Assembly (NCBI GenBank): GCA_016716675.1
Contig: JADJVG010000013.1
Location: 43,655-107,654, forward strand
Reading direction: 5' to 3'
DNA from: Hyphomicrobium sp.
GTDB lineage: Bacteria > Pseudomonadota > Alphaproteobacteria > Rhizobiales > Hyphomicrobiaceae
DNA length: 64,000 nt
Shown here one piece after another: positions 53,783 through 63,184 of the stretch (position 1 is the first letter of the stretch; every line of letters begins with the position of its first letter). The notes under the pieces were generated by a model. The model ran no database searches. It saw nothing but the letters and a program-made list of their open reading frames with translations, and was not told the origin of the DNA. The position numbers and the translations under genes are program-made.

Positions 53783-54988
53783 TCAGACCGCAGCCTTGAT
53801 CTTGCTGGCAAGGTCAGTCTTTTCCCATGAGAACCCGCCATCGGCGTCGGCCGCGCGGCCAAAGTGGCCGTAAGCTGCCGTCCGCGCATAGATTGGCTTG
53901 TTGAGATCGAGATGCGAGCGGATACCGCGCGGGGTCAGGTCCATGACCTTCGCAAGCGCCTTTTCGATTACCGCTTCATCGACCTTACCCGTGCCGTGCG
54001 TATCAACATAGATCGACAGCGGACGTGCAACACCGATCGCGTACGACAACTGGATGGTGCAGCGATCAGCAAGGCCGGCCGCGACGACGTTCTTCGCCAG
54101 ATAGCGCGAGGCATAAGCCGCTGAGCGGTCAACCTTGGTCGGGTCCTTACCGGAGAACGCACCACCGCCGTGCGGCGCCGCGCCACCGTAGGTATCGACG
54201 ATGATCTTGCGCCCGGTCAGGCCGCAATCACCATCGGGACCGCCGATGTAGAACGCGCCCGTCGGATTGATGTGCCACTGCGTATCCTTGCTGATCCAGC
54301 CATCCGGCAGCGTTGCGCGCACATACGGCTCAACGATATCGCGCACCTGCCTCGACGTCAGATCCTTTATGATATGCTGATGCGAAACGACGATTTGCGT
54401 GACGCCGACCGCCTTGCCATCTTCGTATTGCACCGTCACCTGGCTCTTCGAGTCCGGACCGAGTTTAGCGGCATCGCCCTTCTTGGCTTTGCGGTCGATA
54501 GCAAGGTTCTGCAGGATCTTGTGGGCGTAATAGATCGGTGCCGGCATCAGTTCAGGCGTGTCGGTGCAGGCGTATCCAAACATGATGCCCTGGTCGCCCG
54601 CGCCTTCTTCGGCGTTCGTCGGCTGCTTGGCATCGACGCCCGCCGCAATGTCGGCGGACTGCCCATGCAGCAGCACTTCGATGTTGCAGTTGGCCCAATG
54701 AAAGCCGTCTTGCTCGTAGCCGATATCCTTGATCGCCTTGCGGGCGACGTCCTGGATCATCTGCACCGTCACGCTTTCCGGCGTGTTCGAATATTCGCCC
54801 GCGATCACGACGCGCTGCGTCGTAGCCATGCTTTCGCAGGCAGCCCTGATGGCCCACGGATCGAGCTTGGCGGCAAGGCTTTCGCGATAGAACATATCGA
54901 CGACCTCGTCGGAGATGCGGTCGCAGACCTTATCGGGGTGACCTTCGGAAACGGATTCGCTGGTGAACAGAAACGACTTACGTGCCAA
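53783..54988 (-). CDS. metK: S-adenosylmethionine synthetase MetK
   Basis: 401 residues. Glu-Gly-His-Pro-Asp-Lys with the catalytic His, Gly-Ala-Gly-Asp-Gln-Gly-Ile-Met-Phe-Gly-Tyr-Ala, and Gly-Gly-Gly-Ala-Phe-Ser-Gly-Lys-Asp-Pro-Thr-Lys-Val-Asp-Arg identify the enzyme that makes SAM from methionine and ATP. SAM feeds TrmB, MiaB and BioA/BioB encoded in this same window. I inspected 54989-55201 for a SAM riboswitch and found no known consensus. Confidence 0.97.
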   Translation of the reverse strand: MARKSFLFTSESVSEGHPDKVCDRISDEVVDMFYRESLAAKLDPWAIRAACESMATTQRVVIAGEYSNTPESVTVQMIQDVARKAIKDIGYEQDGFHWANCNIEVLLHGQSADIAAGVDAKQPTNAEEGAGDQGIMFGYACTDTPELMPAPIYYAHKILQNLAIDRKAKKGDAAKLGPDSKSQVTVQYEDGKAVGVTQIVVSHQHIIKDLTSRQVRDIVEPYVRATLPDGWISKDTQWHINPTGAFYIGGPDGDCGLTGRKIIVDTYGGAAPHGGGAFSGKDPTKVDRSAAYASRYLAKNVVAAGLADRCTIQLSYAIGVARPLSIYVDTHGTGKVDEAVIEKALAKVMDLTPRGIRSHLDLNKPIYARTAAYGHFGRAADADGGFSWEKTDLASKIKAAV

Positions 54989-55201
54989 GTTGGCCCCCGT
55001 TTGTTTGACGCCGGCCCGACGAAGATCGAGCGCACTGGCGTGAGCCTACGGTCGGTACCGCAGGCCAAAATCAGGCCGGTTTGTTGCAGTCTTTGCAGAA
55101 TGGGTCAAGGATGCGCTGAGTCGCGAGCTTGTGCATAACGCAAGCCATTTCAGTGCCGGATGACGGTGCAATTCCGGCCATTGGCGGCGAATTATGGCTT
55201 G

Positions 55202-55675
55202 TTATGATTGGGACTCTTCTTCGCCAGCCAGCGAGCGGGCAAGATCGACGATGGACCGGCGCACCTTGGGATCCTTGATCCGCGCGAACGCCTTGTTCAA
55301 TTCAAGTCCGTCGCGGCTGCCGAGAAACTCGACGACGTAGCTTTCGCCCGGCTGTTCCGCGAACCCAGCGATCGGTTCCGCTGCGCTGTAGGTGCCGGCC
55401 GGCGCTTCATCGTAGAAAAACTGTACCGGAACGCCCAAAACCTTGGCCAGATCGAACAATCGGCTGGCACCGATGCGATTGACGCCTTTTTCGTATTTCT
55501 GAACCTGCTGGAATGTCAGCCCGAGATGCTCGCCAAGCTTTTCCTGGCTCATTCCAAGCAACATGCGGCGCAGGCGCACCCGAGTGCCGACGTGCACGTC
55601 CATGGGGTTTGCGCGGCGTGATCCGCGAGGAAGGTCGTCGGTTACGGTGTCATCCATGTCGTTATTGTCAGCCAT
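55202..55675 (-). CDS. XRE-family helix-turn-helix transcriptional regulator
   Basis: About 157 residues from ATG 55675. The Cro/CI-type DNA-binding domain (about residues 26-85) reads Arg-Arg-Met-Leu-Leu-Gly-Met-Ser-Gln-Glu-Lys-Leu-Gly-Glu, then Gln-Gln-Val-Gln-Lys-Tyr-Glu-Lys-Gly, typical of alphaproteobacterial regulators found between lnt and metK. The C-terminal part (about 90-157) has a helical Lys-Ala-Phe-Ala-Arg-Ile motif. Relatives have been linked to cell-cycle or methylation-pathway control, but no target is shown here. It probably controls or is cotranscribed with metK. Confidence 0.88.
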   Translation of the reverse strand: MADNNDMDDTVTDDLPRGSRRANPMDVHVGTRVRLRRMLLGMSQEKLGEHLGLTFQQVQKYEKGVNRIGASRLFDLAKVLGVPVQFFYDEAPAGTYSAAEPIAGFAEQPGESYVVEFLGSRDGLELNKAFARIKDPKVRRSIVDLARSLAGEEESQS

Positions 55676-55789
55676 CGGCGTCCAGAACCCAAAAGAACTC
55701 GCCCCGCGAGCCTGCACACTTCCTAGGTGCGCGTCACCCAAACGTCAACCGAAGGTACTACCGGCAGGACGCTCGCGGCAACATCTTGA

Positions 55790-57415
55790 TTAACCGCTGG
55801 CTTTGCCACGAAGCCCAAAGCAGACGGCGAACATGCCCGCCAGCAGGGCCAAGAAGACCAGATCTCCGTAACGGGCGTACAGCGTCGGAGGAGCCACTGC
55901 GGGTAGTGGACTGTCGATCACACCGCGCACATTCATGCCGAGTTCGCTCAAAATCCGGCCATTTCCATCGACAACGGCAGAAATGCCGTTATTCGCGGCC
56001 CTTAGCAGCGGAATACCCTGTTCCACAGCGCGCACGCGCGTTTGCTGGAAGTGCTGACGCGGACCCGTCGAATTGCCGAACCAGCCGTCGTTCGTGACGT
56101 TGAGGATCAGCCCCGGCCGCACGCCTGTGTGCGCTACTGCGCCCGGAAACAGGGCTTCGTAGCAAATGATGCCGGCGATGGGCGGCAATCCCTTCACCGA
56201 CATGAGGGGGCGGGTTGCGGCACCCGGCGTGAACGACCCACGGCCGTAGGTCAGCTTCTTCAACCCCAAAGCCGTCAGCATAGGCTCTGCCGGCAGATAT
56301 TCGCCGAATGGCACCAAATGCTGTTTGTCATAGTGGGCAATCAGCGTTGCGACGTCGTCGAAGGCGAGAATGGAATTGAAGGCTTTGGCATTGGCGGCGG
56401 CGGTGGCAGGCGCTTCGCTTTCGCTACCCTTGGCGAATTCTCGCCGCAGCGCGCCCGTCAGCAGCACCCGCCCGGGCGGCAACATGGCTGCTATTTCTGC
56501 GAGCGCGTTGGGCGCTTCGAGCGGAAAGAACGGCATCGCCGCTTCCGGCCAGATGACATGAGTTATGCCTTCCAGATCGTCGCGTTTGCCGCTGGCATCG
56601 GTCACGGACAACAAAAGGTGATCGTCGAAAATGCGGCGTTGATGTTCGGGCCGCCACTTCTCCGTCTGCAACACGCTCGGTTGCACAATGCGAATTTTGA
56701 CGCCGTCAACGAAGGCCTGCGGCGCACTGAGAACCACGGCGCCATAGCCCCACAACGCCGCGATCGGCAGCGCACCAAGCGCCAGCGCTTGCCGCCACGA
56801 CGACTGCGCATCCGCGAGCAGCACCAGCGGCCCCGCAAACACAATGCTGGCGATCAGCGTCAAGCCGTAGATGCCGAACACGCCCGCGCTTTGCATAAGC
56901 TCGACGGGCGCGGTCAGCGCGTAGCCGGGCACGTTCCACGGCAACCCTGTAAAGATATGGCCGCGCAGCCATTCAGCGATACTGAGCACAATGGCGAACA
57001 CCAGCACGCGCGCAAATCCCGACAGCCAGAACCGGCGCATGAGCGCGGCCGCCCAGGCCCAGAACAGCGCCAGCCCTGCCGGTAGCAACGTGATCGCAAA
57101 CGGCAGCAGCCACGCGAATTTGTCGGCTTCGACAAGGAACGCTTCGCCAATCCAAACGAGATTGAAGAAGAAATATCCAAACGCGAACCACCAGCCCGAA
57201 ACGGCCGCTGCTTTTGGCGTCCGACTGGAATCGATCAGCCAGATAAAAACCGGAAACGTCAGAAAGAGGATGGGCGACGCATAGAAGGGCGCGAAGGCCA
57301 GCACCGACGCGCTGCCGGCAACACAGGCCAAAGCTGCGCGCCGCCATCCCGTCTGAGATGCAATACAATCGCGCAACTGCGCGGCGCGTGCGAAATTGGC
57401 GATAGCTGTTGCCAT
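55790..57415 (-). CDS. lnt: Apolipoprotein N-acyltransferase Lnt
   Basis: 541 residues: about seven membrane helices in the first 200, then a carbon-nitrogen hydrolase domain. The catalytic Glu is in Ile-Trp-Pro-Glu-Ala-Ala-Met-Pro, the Lys follows in the central region, and Cys is in Gly-Ile-Ile-Cys-Tyr-Glu-Ala-Leu-Phe-Pro. It adds the third acyl chain to lipoproteins in the inner membrane. Its start overlaps the stop of the preceding CBS-domain gene by one base (TGATG type), so the two are translationally coupled. Confidence 0.94.
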   Translation of the reverse strand: MATAIANFARAAQLRDCIASQTGWRRAALACVAGSASVLAFAPFYASPILFLTFPVFIWLIDSSRTPKAAAVSGWWFAFGYFFFNLVWIGEAFLVEADKFAWLLPFAITLLPAGLALFWAWAAALMRRFWLSGFARVLVFAIVLSIAEWLRGHIFTGLPWNVPGYALTAPVELMQSAGVFGIYGLTLIASIVFAGPLVLLADAQSSWRQALALGALPIAALWGYGAVVLSAPQAFVDGVKIRIVQPSVLQTEKWRPEHQRRIFDDHLLLSVTDASGKRDDLEGITHVIWPEAAMPFFPLEAPNALAEIAAMLPPGRVLLTGALRREFAKGSESEAPATAAANAKAFNSILAFDDVATLIAHYDKQHLVPFGEYLPAEPMLTALGLKKLTYGRGSFTPGAATRPLMSVKGLPPIAGIICYEALFPGAVAHTGVRPGLILNVTNDGWFGNSTGPRQHFQQTRVRAVEQGIPLLRAANNGISAVVDGNGRILSELGMNVRGVIDSPLPAVAPPTLYARYGDLVFLALLAGMFAVCFGLRGKASG

Positions 57416-58464
57416 CAGACTTTCGGACTGCCGGTTTGCGAGCGCGCGCTCGCTGGGCGCGGTAGATGGATCTTGACCTTCTTGACGCGCCGCGGATCGG
57501 CATCCAGCACTTCGAATTCCACACCCGTCGCGTGGCGGATCAATTCACCGCGCGCTGGCACGCGGCCCAGGATCGAGAACACCAAGCCGCCGATGGTGTC
57601 GATGTCGGTCTCCTCGTCCTCATTGAGAAGTTTGAGCTTCAAATGCTCCTCAAGCTCGGCAATCGGCGTGCGGGCAATCGCGATCAAGCCAAGCTTTGGA
57701 TCGGACGTGATGTTGGTTTCTTCGTCTTCGTCGTGCTCGTCCTCGATATCACCAACGATTTGCTCGACCAGATCTTCGATGGTGACGAGGCCGTCGGTGC
57801 CGCCGTACTCATCGACGATCAGCGCCATATGGATGCGCGTTGACTGCATACGAATGAGCAGATCGGCGGCAGGCATTGACGGCGGCACATACAGCACCTG
57901 GCGACGGATTTTCGCAGTCGTGATGGGTCGCGTCAGATCGACATGTGAGAGGTCGAGGCGTGCCGCCATCCCTTGATCCTCGCCCTCTTGGCTATCGCTC
58001 TTGGCCTGACTGTTGTCCTTATCGGATTTGCGATGCTGCCCCATGGCTTCCGCCATCAGCCAGCCGAAGAGGTCTTTGACGTGAATCATGCCGCGCGGAT
58101 CATCCAGCGTTTCGCTGTACAGCGGAATGCGTGACACACCGGCGTCATCGAACGTCTTTAAAAGTTCAGACAACGGCTCGCTTTCATCAAGTGAGATAAT
58201 ATCGGCGCGTGGCACCATGATGGCGGCAACGCGGCTCGATCCGAAGCGCAGCAAGCGCTCCAGCATTTTGCGTTCGGCATCAGTGAATGTCGCGGTTGGG
58301 TCCGGCGCTTTTAGCGCGTCTTCAATCGTGTCCCGCAACGTCTGGGGGCCGCCAAGGCCCAATCGGTGGCGCATCGCCTGCAGCCACCCATGTGTACCAT
58401 GCACACGGGCATCGTCGGTTGATGGAGGTTCTGTATTCGTCTTGTCGTTCGATTGGTCGGTCAT
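57415..58464 (-). CDS. CBS-domain protein of the CorC/hemolysin C family
   Basis: About 349 residues from ATG 58464; a GTG at 58494 would overlap the ybeY stop and is an alternative. Two CBS domains (about residues 65-135 and 165-225; Val-Pro-Arg-Ala-Asp-Ile and Tyr-Gly-Gly-Thr-Asp-Gly-Leu-Val-Thr-Ile-Glu-Asp) precede a CorC_HlyC domain (about 255-340). The DUF21 membrane region of larger relatives is absent, so this is the soluble CorC-like class, tied to metal-ion balance. The link to Lnt is by gene order only. Confidence 0.88.
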   Translation of the reverse strand: MTDQSNDKTNTEPPSTDDARVHGTHGWLQAMRHRLGLGGPQTLRDTIEDALKAPDPTATFTDAERKMLERLLRFGSSRVAAIMVPRADIISLDESEPLSELLKTFDDAGVSRIPLYSETLDDPRGMIHVKDLFGWLMAEAMGQHRKSDKDNSQAKSDSQEGEDQGMAARLDLSHVDLTRPITTAKIRRQVLYVPPSMPAADLLIRMQSTRIHMALIVDEYGGTDGLVTIEDLVEQIVGDIEDEHDEDEETNITSDPKLGLIAIARTPIAELEEHLKLKLLNEDEETDIDTIGGLVFSILGRVPARGELIRHATGVEFEVLDADPRRVKKVKIHLPRPASARSQTGSPKV

Positions 58465-58490
58465 TGTTTGATCAAAAGGGAAAACCCCGA

Positions 58491-59030
58491 TCACTCCTTT
58501 GTAATGGCAATAAGCTCACCCGTGTAGGGGTTCGCAACGCCGAGCATTTCTAAAATTCGGATTTCAAGGGCTTCCATGCGCTCGGCGTCCGCCGGCGTTT
58601 CATGGTCGTAGCCCAGCAAATGCAGAAGGCCGTGAACCACCAGATGCTGGACGTGGTGATGGACAGGCGTGCCTTGATCGGCGGCTTCCTGCATCACGGT
58701 TTCTTGCGCCAGTATGATATCGCCCAGAAACCCCTGCGGCGCACCATCACCTGCCGGAAACGACAGCACGTTGGTCGGCTTGGCCTTGCCGCGAAACTGC
58801 GCGTTCAAAGCCGCCACTTCGGCGTCCGTTGAAAGGGCAATGGCAACAGCAGACGGGCCGTCCAACAGATCTGGCCAAGCGGCGAGCGCATTGGCCGCCG
58901 CCTGCACCACGGCCTCGATGTCACCGAGGCCGGACCATCGGTCCTCGTCGTCGCAGACGAGATCGACGTCAAGCCCGCTAGCCGGCGCGCGATCCGCCGG
59001 GGGGACGCTCTGGTTACTTGGCGTTGTCAT
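58491..59030 (-). CDS. ybeY: Endoribonuclease YbeY
   Basis: About 179 residues from ATG 59030. His-Gly-Leu-Leu-His-Leu-Leu-Gly-Tyr-Asp-His is the three-histidine metal site of YbeY, and Asn-Val-Leu-Ser-Phe-Pro precedes it. It matures the 16S rRNA 3' end and takes part in ribosome quality control. Its start overlaps the end of phoH by about 17 bases, the common phoH-ybeY pairing. Confidence 0.92.
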   Translation of the reverse strand: MTTPSNQSVPPADRAPASGLDVDLVCDDEDRWSGLGDIEAVVQAAANALAAWPDLLDGPSAVAIALSTDAEVAALNAQFRGKAKPTNVLSFPAGDGAPQGFLGDIILAQETVMQEAADQGTPVHHHVQHLVVHGLLHLLGYDHETPADAERMEALEIRILEMLGVANPYTGELIAITKE

Positions 59031-60085
59031 AGGCCGAAACAATTTTAGCGACGAGATCGCGCCGGACGACGTCCGCCACGTTGAAGCGCACGGCCGAGAT
59101 ACCCTCGACACCATCGAGCAGGTGCACGGCTTCTTCGAGCCCGGACTTCATGCGCCGGGCGGCAGATCGATCTGCGAGGGATCGCCGGTGACGACCATCT
59201 TCGCGTTCTCGCCGAGGCGGGTCAGGAACATCTTCATCTGCATGCTCGATGCGTTCTGCGCTTCGTCGAGGATGACGAACGCGTTGGCGAGCGTGCGACC
59301 GCGCATAAACGCCAGCGGCGCGATTTCGATGACGCCCGTCTCGATGTCACGTTCGACTTTTTCCGGCGGCAGAACATCGTAAAGCGCGTCGTACAGCGGA
59401 CGCAGATAGGGATCGACCTTGTCACGCATATCGCCCGGCAAGAACCCGAGACGCTCGCCGGCTTCCACGGCAGGGCGCGAAAGAATGATGCGCTCAACGA
59501 CGCCGCGCTCAAGGCAGTGCGCGGCGTAGGCGACCGCGATATAGGTTTTCCCGGTGCCGGCCGGACCGATGCCGAACACCAGATCCTGCTTATCGATGGC
59601 GCGAATGTACGTGCTTTGCGTGGGCGTGCGCGCCTTCACGACACGGCGGCGCGTCGCAACCTGGGCCTGCCCGTCCGGCTCCGTATCTTCGGCTCGTGCA
59701 TGGCGAATCAGGCCATCGAAATCTCCGGCGCCGATCGTCTCGCCCTTGGCGCAGCGCGGTCGTAGAGCTGCTCCAGCACGTCGCGCGCGATCTGGCAGGG
59801 CGCCTCGGCGCCGGACAGGATGATGACGTTGCCGTGCGCGTGGGCCTCGATGCCGAGCCGATCCTCGATCAGCGCCAGGTTCGCGTCGAACTCACCCAGC
59901 AGGCTCGTCAGGTGCCGGTTGCTCTCGAACGGCACCACGATGCTGGCGGCTCGGACACGGCCTTTACCGGCCGGCGCGAGGAAGGCGCGGGCGACCCGCG
60001 GAACCTTGCCAAAGCCGATACCTCCAGCTCCGTTAAGCCACCCATTGCCGGCAAGATCGGCCGACCTGTGAACGGCGCTTACCAT
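59014..60085 (-). CDS. phoH: PhoH family ATPase (YbeZ-like), with two frameshifts
   Basis: The protein is recovered from three frames. N-terminal part to about 59757 (Phe-Glu-Ser-Asn-Arg-His-Leu). Central part to about 59152 with Walker A Gly-Pro-Ala-Gly-Thr-Gly-Lys-Thr and Walker B Val-Ile-Leu-Asp-Glu-Ala-Gln-Asn. End at 59014 with Lys-Ser-Gly-Leu-Glu-Glu-Ala-Val and a TAA stop. Indels near 59755 and 59152 separate them. PhoH/YbeZ is an ATPase acting with YbeY on rRNA or ribosome maturation. The start is uncertain; ATG 60085 is one candidate, with codons open to 60130. Confidence 0.85.
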
Positions 60086-60119
60086 GCCAGACAGTCGTCC
60101 GCAGCGGACAAGCCCTAGT

Positions 60120-61685
60120 CTACACAGCAACCTGCGCCTTGCGTAACCTGGGATCTACGCAGGCGCCGCGACGGACCCTGGCCCAAGGCTCGATAGGGCC
60201 CGGCAGACTCATCTCGACCGGCAGGACGGTAACCGGCACAAACTGGCCCACCAGCCCGGCATCGCCGTCAGCGTGGATGAGCTGCAGATAGGGCGTCCGC
60301 CCAACCAGAGTGCCCGGCTCCCGCCCGGTCCGCTCGAACAGCACCGGCACGGTCTGGCCGACCGACGCGCTCGTTGAAGGCCGTCTGCTGGCGGTTGAGG
60401 AGCGCCTGAAGCCGGAGCAGGCCGGTCGGCCTTCACCGCTTCCGGCACCTGCGCGTCGAGCGCTGCGGCGGGCGTTCCGGGCCGGGCGCTGTATTTGAAC
60501 GAGAAGGCCTGCGCAAACGCACGACCTCGCGGACCAGCGCCAGGTCGCCCCGAAATCCGCCTCCGTCTCGCCCGGAAACCGACGATGAAGTCGGTCGACA
60601 GCCCGATGTCGGGCCGGGCAGCGCCGAACGCGCGCGATCACGATATACTCATCCGCCGTATGCTTGCGATTCATGGCTGCCAGCATCACGTCCGATCCGG
60701 ACTGCACCGGCAGATGCAGGTACGGCATCAAGGCCGCGACGTCGGCGTGGGCGGCAATCAGATCGTCGTCCATGTCGCGCGGATGGCTGGTCATATAGCG
60801 AATGCGCGCCAAGCCATCGATCTTGGCCAGGTCGCGCACGAGCCCGGCGAGCGACACCGTTTCTTCTGACGCACCGGCACCATGATAGGCGTTGACGTTC
60901 TGCCCGAGCACGCGTGACCTCCCGCCGCCCGCCCTCACCAGGCGCTCCGCCTCGCCAACGACCTCTGCAACAGGCCGCGATACTCCCTGGCCGCGCGTAT
61001 AGGGCACGACACAGAACGTGCAGAACTTATCGCAGCCTTCCTGCACCGTCAGAAAGGCCGATGGCGCCGCGTTTTCGCACCTTCGGCGAGGCGTGATCAG
61101 AACTTTTCTTCCTCGGGGAACTCCGTCTCGACGATCCCCCGACTTTCGCTTCCCCGACCGCGCGATCAGCTCGGGCAGGCGATGATAACTCTGCGGGCCG
61201 ACCACCAGATCGACCACCGGCGCCCGCGCCACGATCTCCGCGCCCTCGGCCTGCGCGACGCAGCCGGCCACCGTGACGACCGTATCGCGGCCGACGGCGC
61301 GGCGCTCGTCGCGCACCTGACGGACGCGGCCGAGCTCGGAGTAGACCTTTTCGGCGGCGCGCTCGCGGATGTGGCAGGTATTCAGGATGACGAGATCGGC
61401 GTCCTCGAGACGCGGCGTCGCGACATAGCCTTCGCGCCCCAGCGCCTCGCCCATGCGCTCGCTGTCATAGACATTCATTTGGCAGCCGAAGGTCTTGATG
61501 AAGACCCGCTTGGCCGCCACATCGCCGACGTGCGCATCCGGACCGTCCGCCAACGCGAGCGACGTGTCCGAGACAACATCGTGGATAAGCAAAATTTTCG
61601 ACCGGTATCGTTCAGCAGCAGCTCGTGACGGCGTTTGCCAGCTCGTCCGGCCTGGTTTTGCATTGCAACAGCCCAAGTGTGACAT
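60120..61685 (-). CDS. miaB: tRNA-2-methylthio-N6-dimethylallyladenosine synthase MiaB, low-quality sequence
   Basis: A radical-SAM methylthiotransferase that adds sulfur and methyl at A37 of tRNAs. Seen: Phe-Gly-Cys-Gln-Met-Asn, Asn-Thr-Cys-His-Ile-Arg, Gly-Cys-Val-Ala-Gln, radical-SAM Cys-Asp-Lys-Phe-Cys-Thr-Phe-Cys, and a TRAM-like C-terminus. Although the frame stays open, two stretches read as non-homologous Arg-rich sequence: about 61070-61150, and several between 60370 and 60660. Compensating indels presumably cause this; family-like residues such as Phe-Pro-Gly-Glu-Thr-Glu-Ala-Asp-Phe surface between them. The start is uncertain. The gene is real but its sequence should not be trusted in detail. 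Confidence 0.85.
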   Translation of the reverse strand: MSHLGCCNAKPGRTSWQTPSRAAAERYRSKILLIHDVVSDTSLALADGPDAHVGDVAAKRVFIKTFGCQMNVYDSERMGEALGREGYVATPRLEDADLVILNTCHIRERAAEKVYSELGRVRQVRDERRAVGRDTVVTVAGCVAQAEGAEIVARAPVVDLVVGPQSYHRLPELIARSGKRKSGDRRDGVPRGRKVLITPRRRCENAAPSAFLTVQEGCDKFCTFCVVPYTRGQGVSRPVAEVVGEAERLVRAGGGRSRVLGQNVNAYHGAGASEETVSLAGLVRDLAKIDGLARIRYMTSHPRDMDDDLIAAHADVAALMPYLHLPVQSGSDVMLAAMNRKHTADEYIVIARVRRCPARHRAVDRLHRRFPGETEADFGATWRWSARSCVCAGLLVQIQRPARNARRSARRAGAGSGEGRPACSGFRRSSTASRRPSTSASVGQTVPVLFERTGREPGTLVGRTPYLQLIHADGDAGLVGQFVPVTVLPVEMSLPGPIEPWARVRRGACVDPRLRKAQVAV

Positions 61686-61740
61686 TTGTCCAGCTTTCCG
61701 CTGCTGGGCACACTAACGGGTCGATACAGCGCTGCCACCC

Positions 61741-62604
61741 CTATTTCCACCGTTCTCCGTCACCTTTGGCTGGAGGACCGGCGCACGGCCGCAGGCGGCG
61801 CAGCGACGGCTCGAGAGCGTCGCGTCCGCGCACCGACCGCTCACTGCGGATGGCGCCAAATCTCTCGACCGCCAGTTGCGAAACTCGGCGAACGCCTCCA
61901 GCGGCACCGCCGACCCGGACCGTGACGTCGATCGGCCCGCCTCTGCAGCACCCCCAGGCGTGGCTCAGCATCTCCATGTCGCCATACCAGCCGATGGCCG
62001 CTCTGGCGGCCGGGCGACCGCCCATTGCGCCAGGTCTGGACCACCGCCACGGTGCGTGCAAACGATCGCGCCGGTTTGCACGACCGCCAGCGCCATCGGC
62101 CCGTGTCCGGCTTCACCGCCGCAAACAGCGAGGAGCGGAACGGCAATACCCGGTTGCCGTCGCTCGATGTGCCTTCCGGCGAACAGCACCCACCGTATCG
62201 CCGGCCGCGAGCCGATCGGCGATCTCACCGGCCGTGTCGCCCGCCGCCTGCCGCCGCTCCCGGTCGACGAACACCGTGCGCTGCAACCGCGCCAGCGTGC
62301 CGACGCCGGGCCAGCCGCCCACCTCGCGCTTGGCGACGAACGACAACGGCGCCACTGCCGACAATACCGGAATATCGAGCCACGACGTGTGATTGCAAAC
62401 GAGCAGCACGGGGCGATCGCGAGCCACCGTGCCGTCGATGGTCAGCGTGATGCCCATCAAACGGCACACCTGACGATGATACCAATGTGGAAACCGCCGC
62501 GCGGCCTTGGGCGACAAACGCACCAATACGGCCTGGACCGGCATCAGCGGCACCGTCAATGCAAAAAATCCCGTCAGGATTGCAGACGCGCGCAACGCTC
62601 CCAT
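61741..62604 (-). CDS. plsC: 1-acyl-sn-glycerol-3-phosphate acyltransferase-like PlsC, frameshifted
   Basis: From ATG 62604 a hydrophobic N-terminal segment (Leu-Thr-Gly-Phe-Phe-Ala-Leu) leads to Asn-His-Thr-Ser-Trp-Leu-Asp, the acyltransferase His-x4-Asp motif. Near 62160-62190 two extra G residues interrupt Phe-Ala-Glu-Gly-Thr-Ser-Ser-Asp-Gly, the second motif. Further fragments (Trp-Tyr-Gly-Asp-Met-Glu-Met-Leu; Gly-Pro-Ile-Asp-Val-Thr-Val) are spread over two frames to about 61750. It makes phosphatidic acid or acylates a related lipid at the inner membrane. The 3' end is not fixed by this sequence. Gene order fur-plsC-miaB is usual. Confidence 0.78.
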
Positions 62605-63079
62605 GGTCCGCGCCCGGACTCCCTCCACCTTTCTTGGACGACGATCTTTTTTTCGGCAGCGGCACACCGTACAGTTCGAGCTTGTGGCCAACCAGTTCGA
62701 AGCCCAACTCATGGGCGATGCGCTCTTGCAGCGCCTCGATCGCCTGATTTGAAAATTCGATCACGCGGCCGCTCTCGACATCCACGAGGTGATCGTGGTG
62801 CGCGCGCGAGGCTTCTTCATAACGGCCGCGGCCGTGGCCGAAGTCGTGGCGCTCGATAATGCCTTTGGCGGCAAGCAGCTTGATGGTGCGGTAGACCGTC
62901 GACAACGAAATCTTGGCGTCGATGGCATGGGCGCGCCGGTGCAACTCTTCGACATCGGGATGATCGTTGGCCGCCGCCAGGACTCGCGCGATTACGCGGC
63001 GCTGGCCGGTCATACGCAAACCGTACTCCGCGCAGCGCGCCTCGATGCGATTGGAATTTTGTGCGAGCGCCGTGGGCAT
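62574..63079 (-). CDS. fur: Fur family metal-responsive regulator (Fur/Mur)
   Basis: From ATG 63079: winged helix with Met-Thr-Gly-Gln-Arg-Arg and Ser-Leu-Ser-Thr-Val-Tyr-Arg-Thr-Ile, then metal site Ala-His-His-Asp-His-Leu, and Glu-Leu-Tyr-Gly-Val-Pro-Leu at about residue 140. The Cys-x2-Cys structural-zinc motifs of E. coli Fur are absent; many alphaproteobacterial homologues of this type sense manganese (Mur). After residue 144 a T7 run (62646-62652) breaks the frame. As written the frame runs on to 62225 through plsC; one more T would end the protein at 62574, overlapping plsC by about 31 bases. The end is therefore provisional. Confidence 0.82.
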
Positions 63080-63184
63080 GTCTGACCAAATCAAAGAAAG
63101 CGTGCACCAATCTTGCCGCTTTATAGGCAACGTCGATGGTGCCGTCCAGGGTGTCCACCGGTAACGGTTCGCGCAACAGTTCTC

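Noticed and set aside
52190..53830. 546-codon plus-strand frame spanning rimP and trmB
   Set aside because: It runs antisense to two well-identified genes and the metK terminator, and has no domain.
54989..55201. SAM-type riboswitch upstream of metK
   Set aside because: The leader was read for SAM-I, SAM-II and SAM/SAH signatures and none was recognised.
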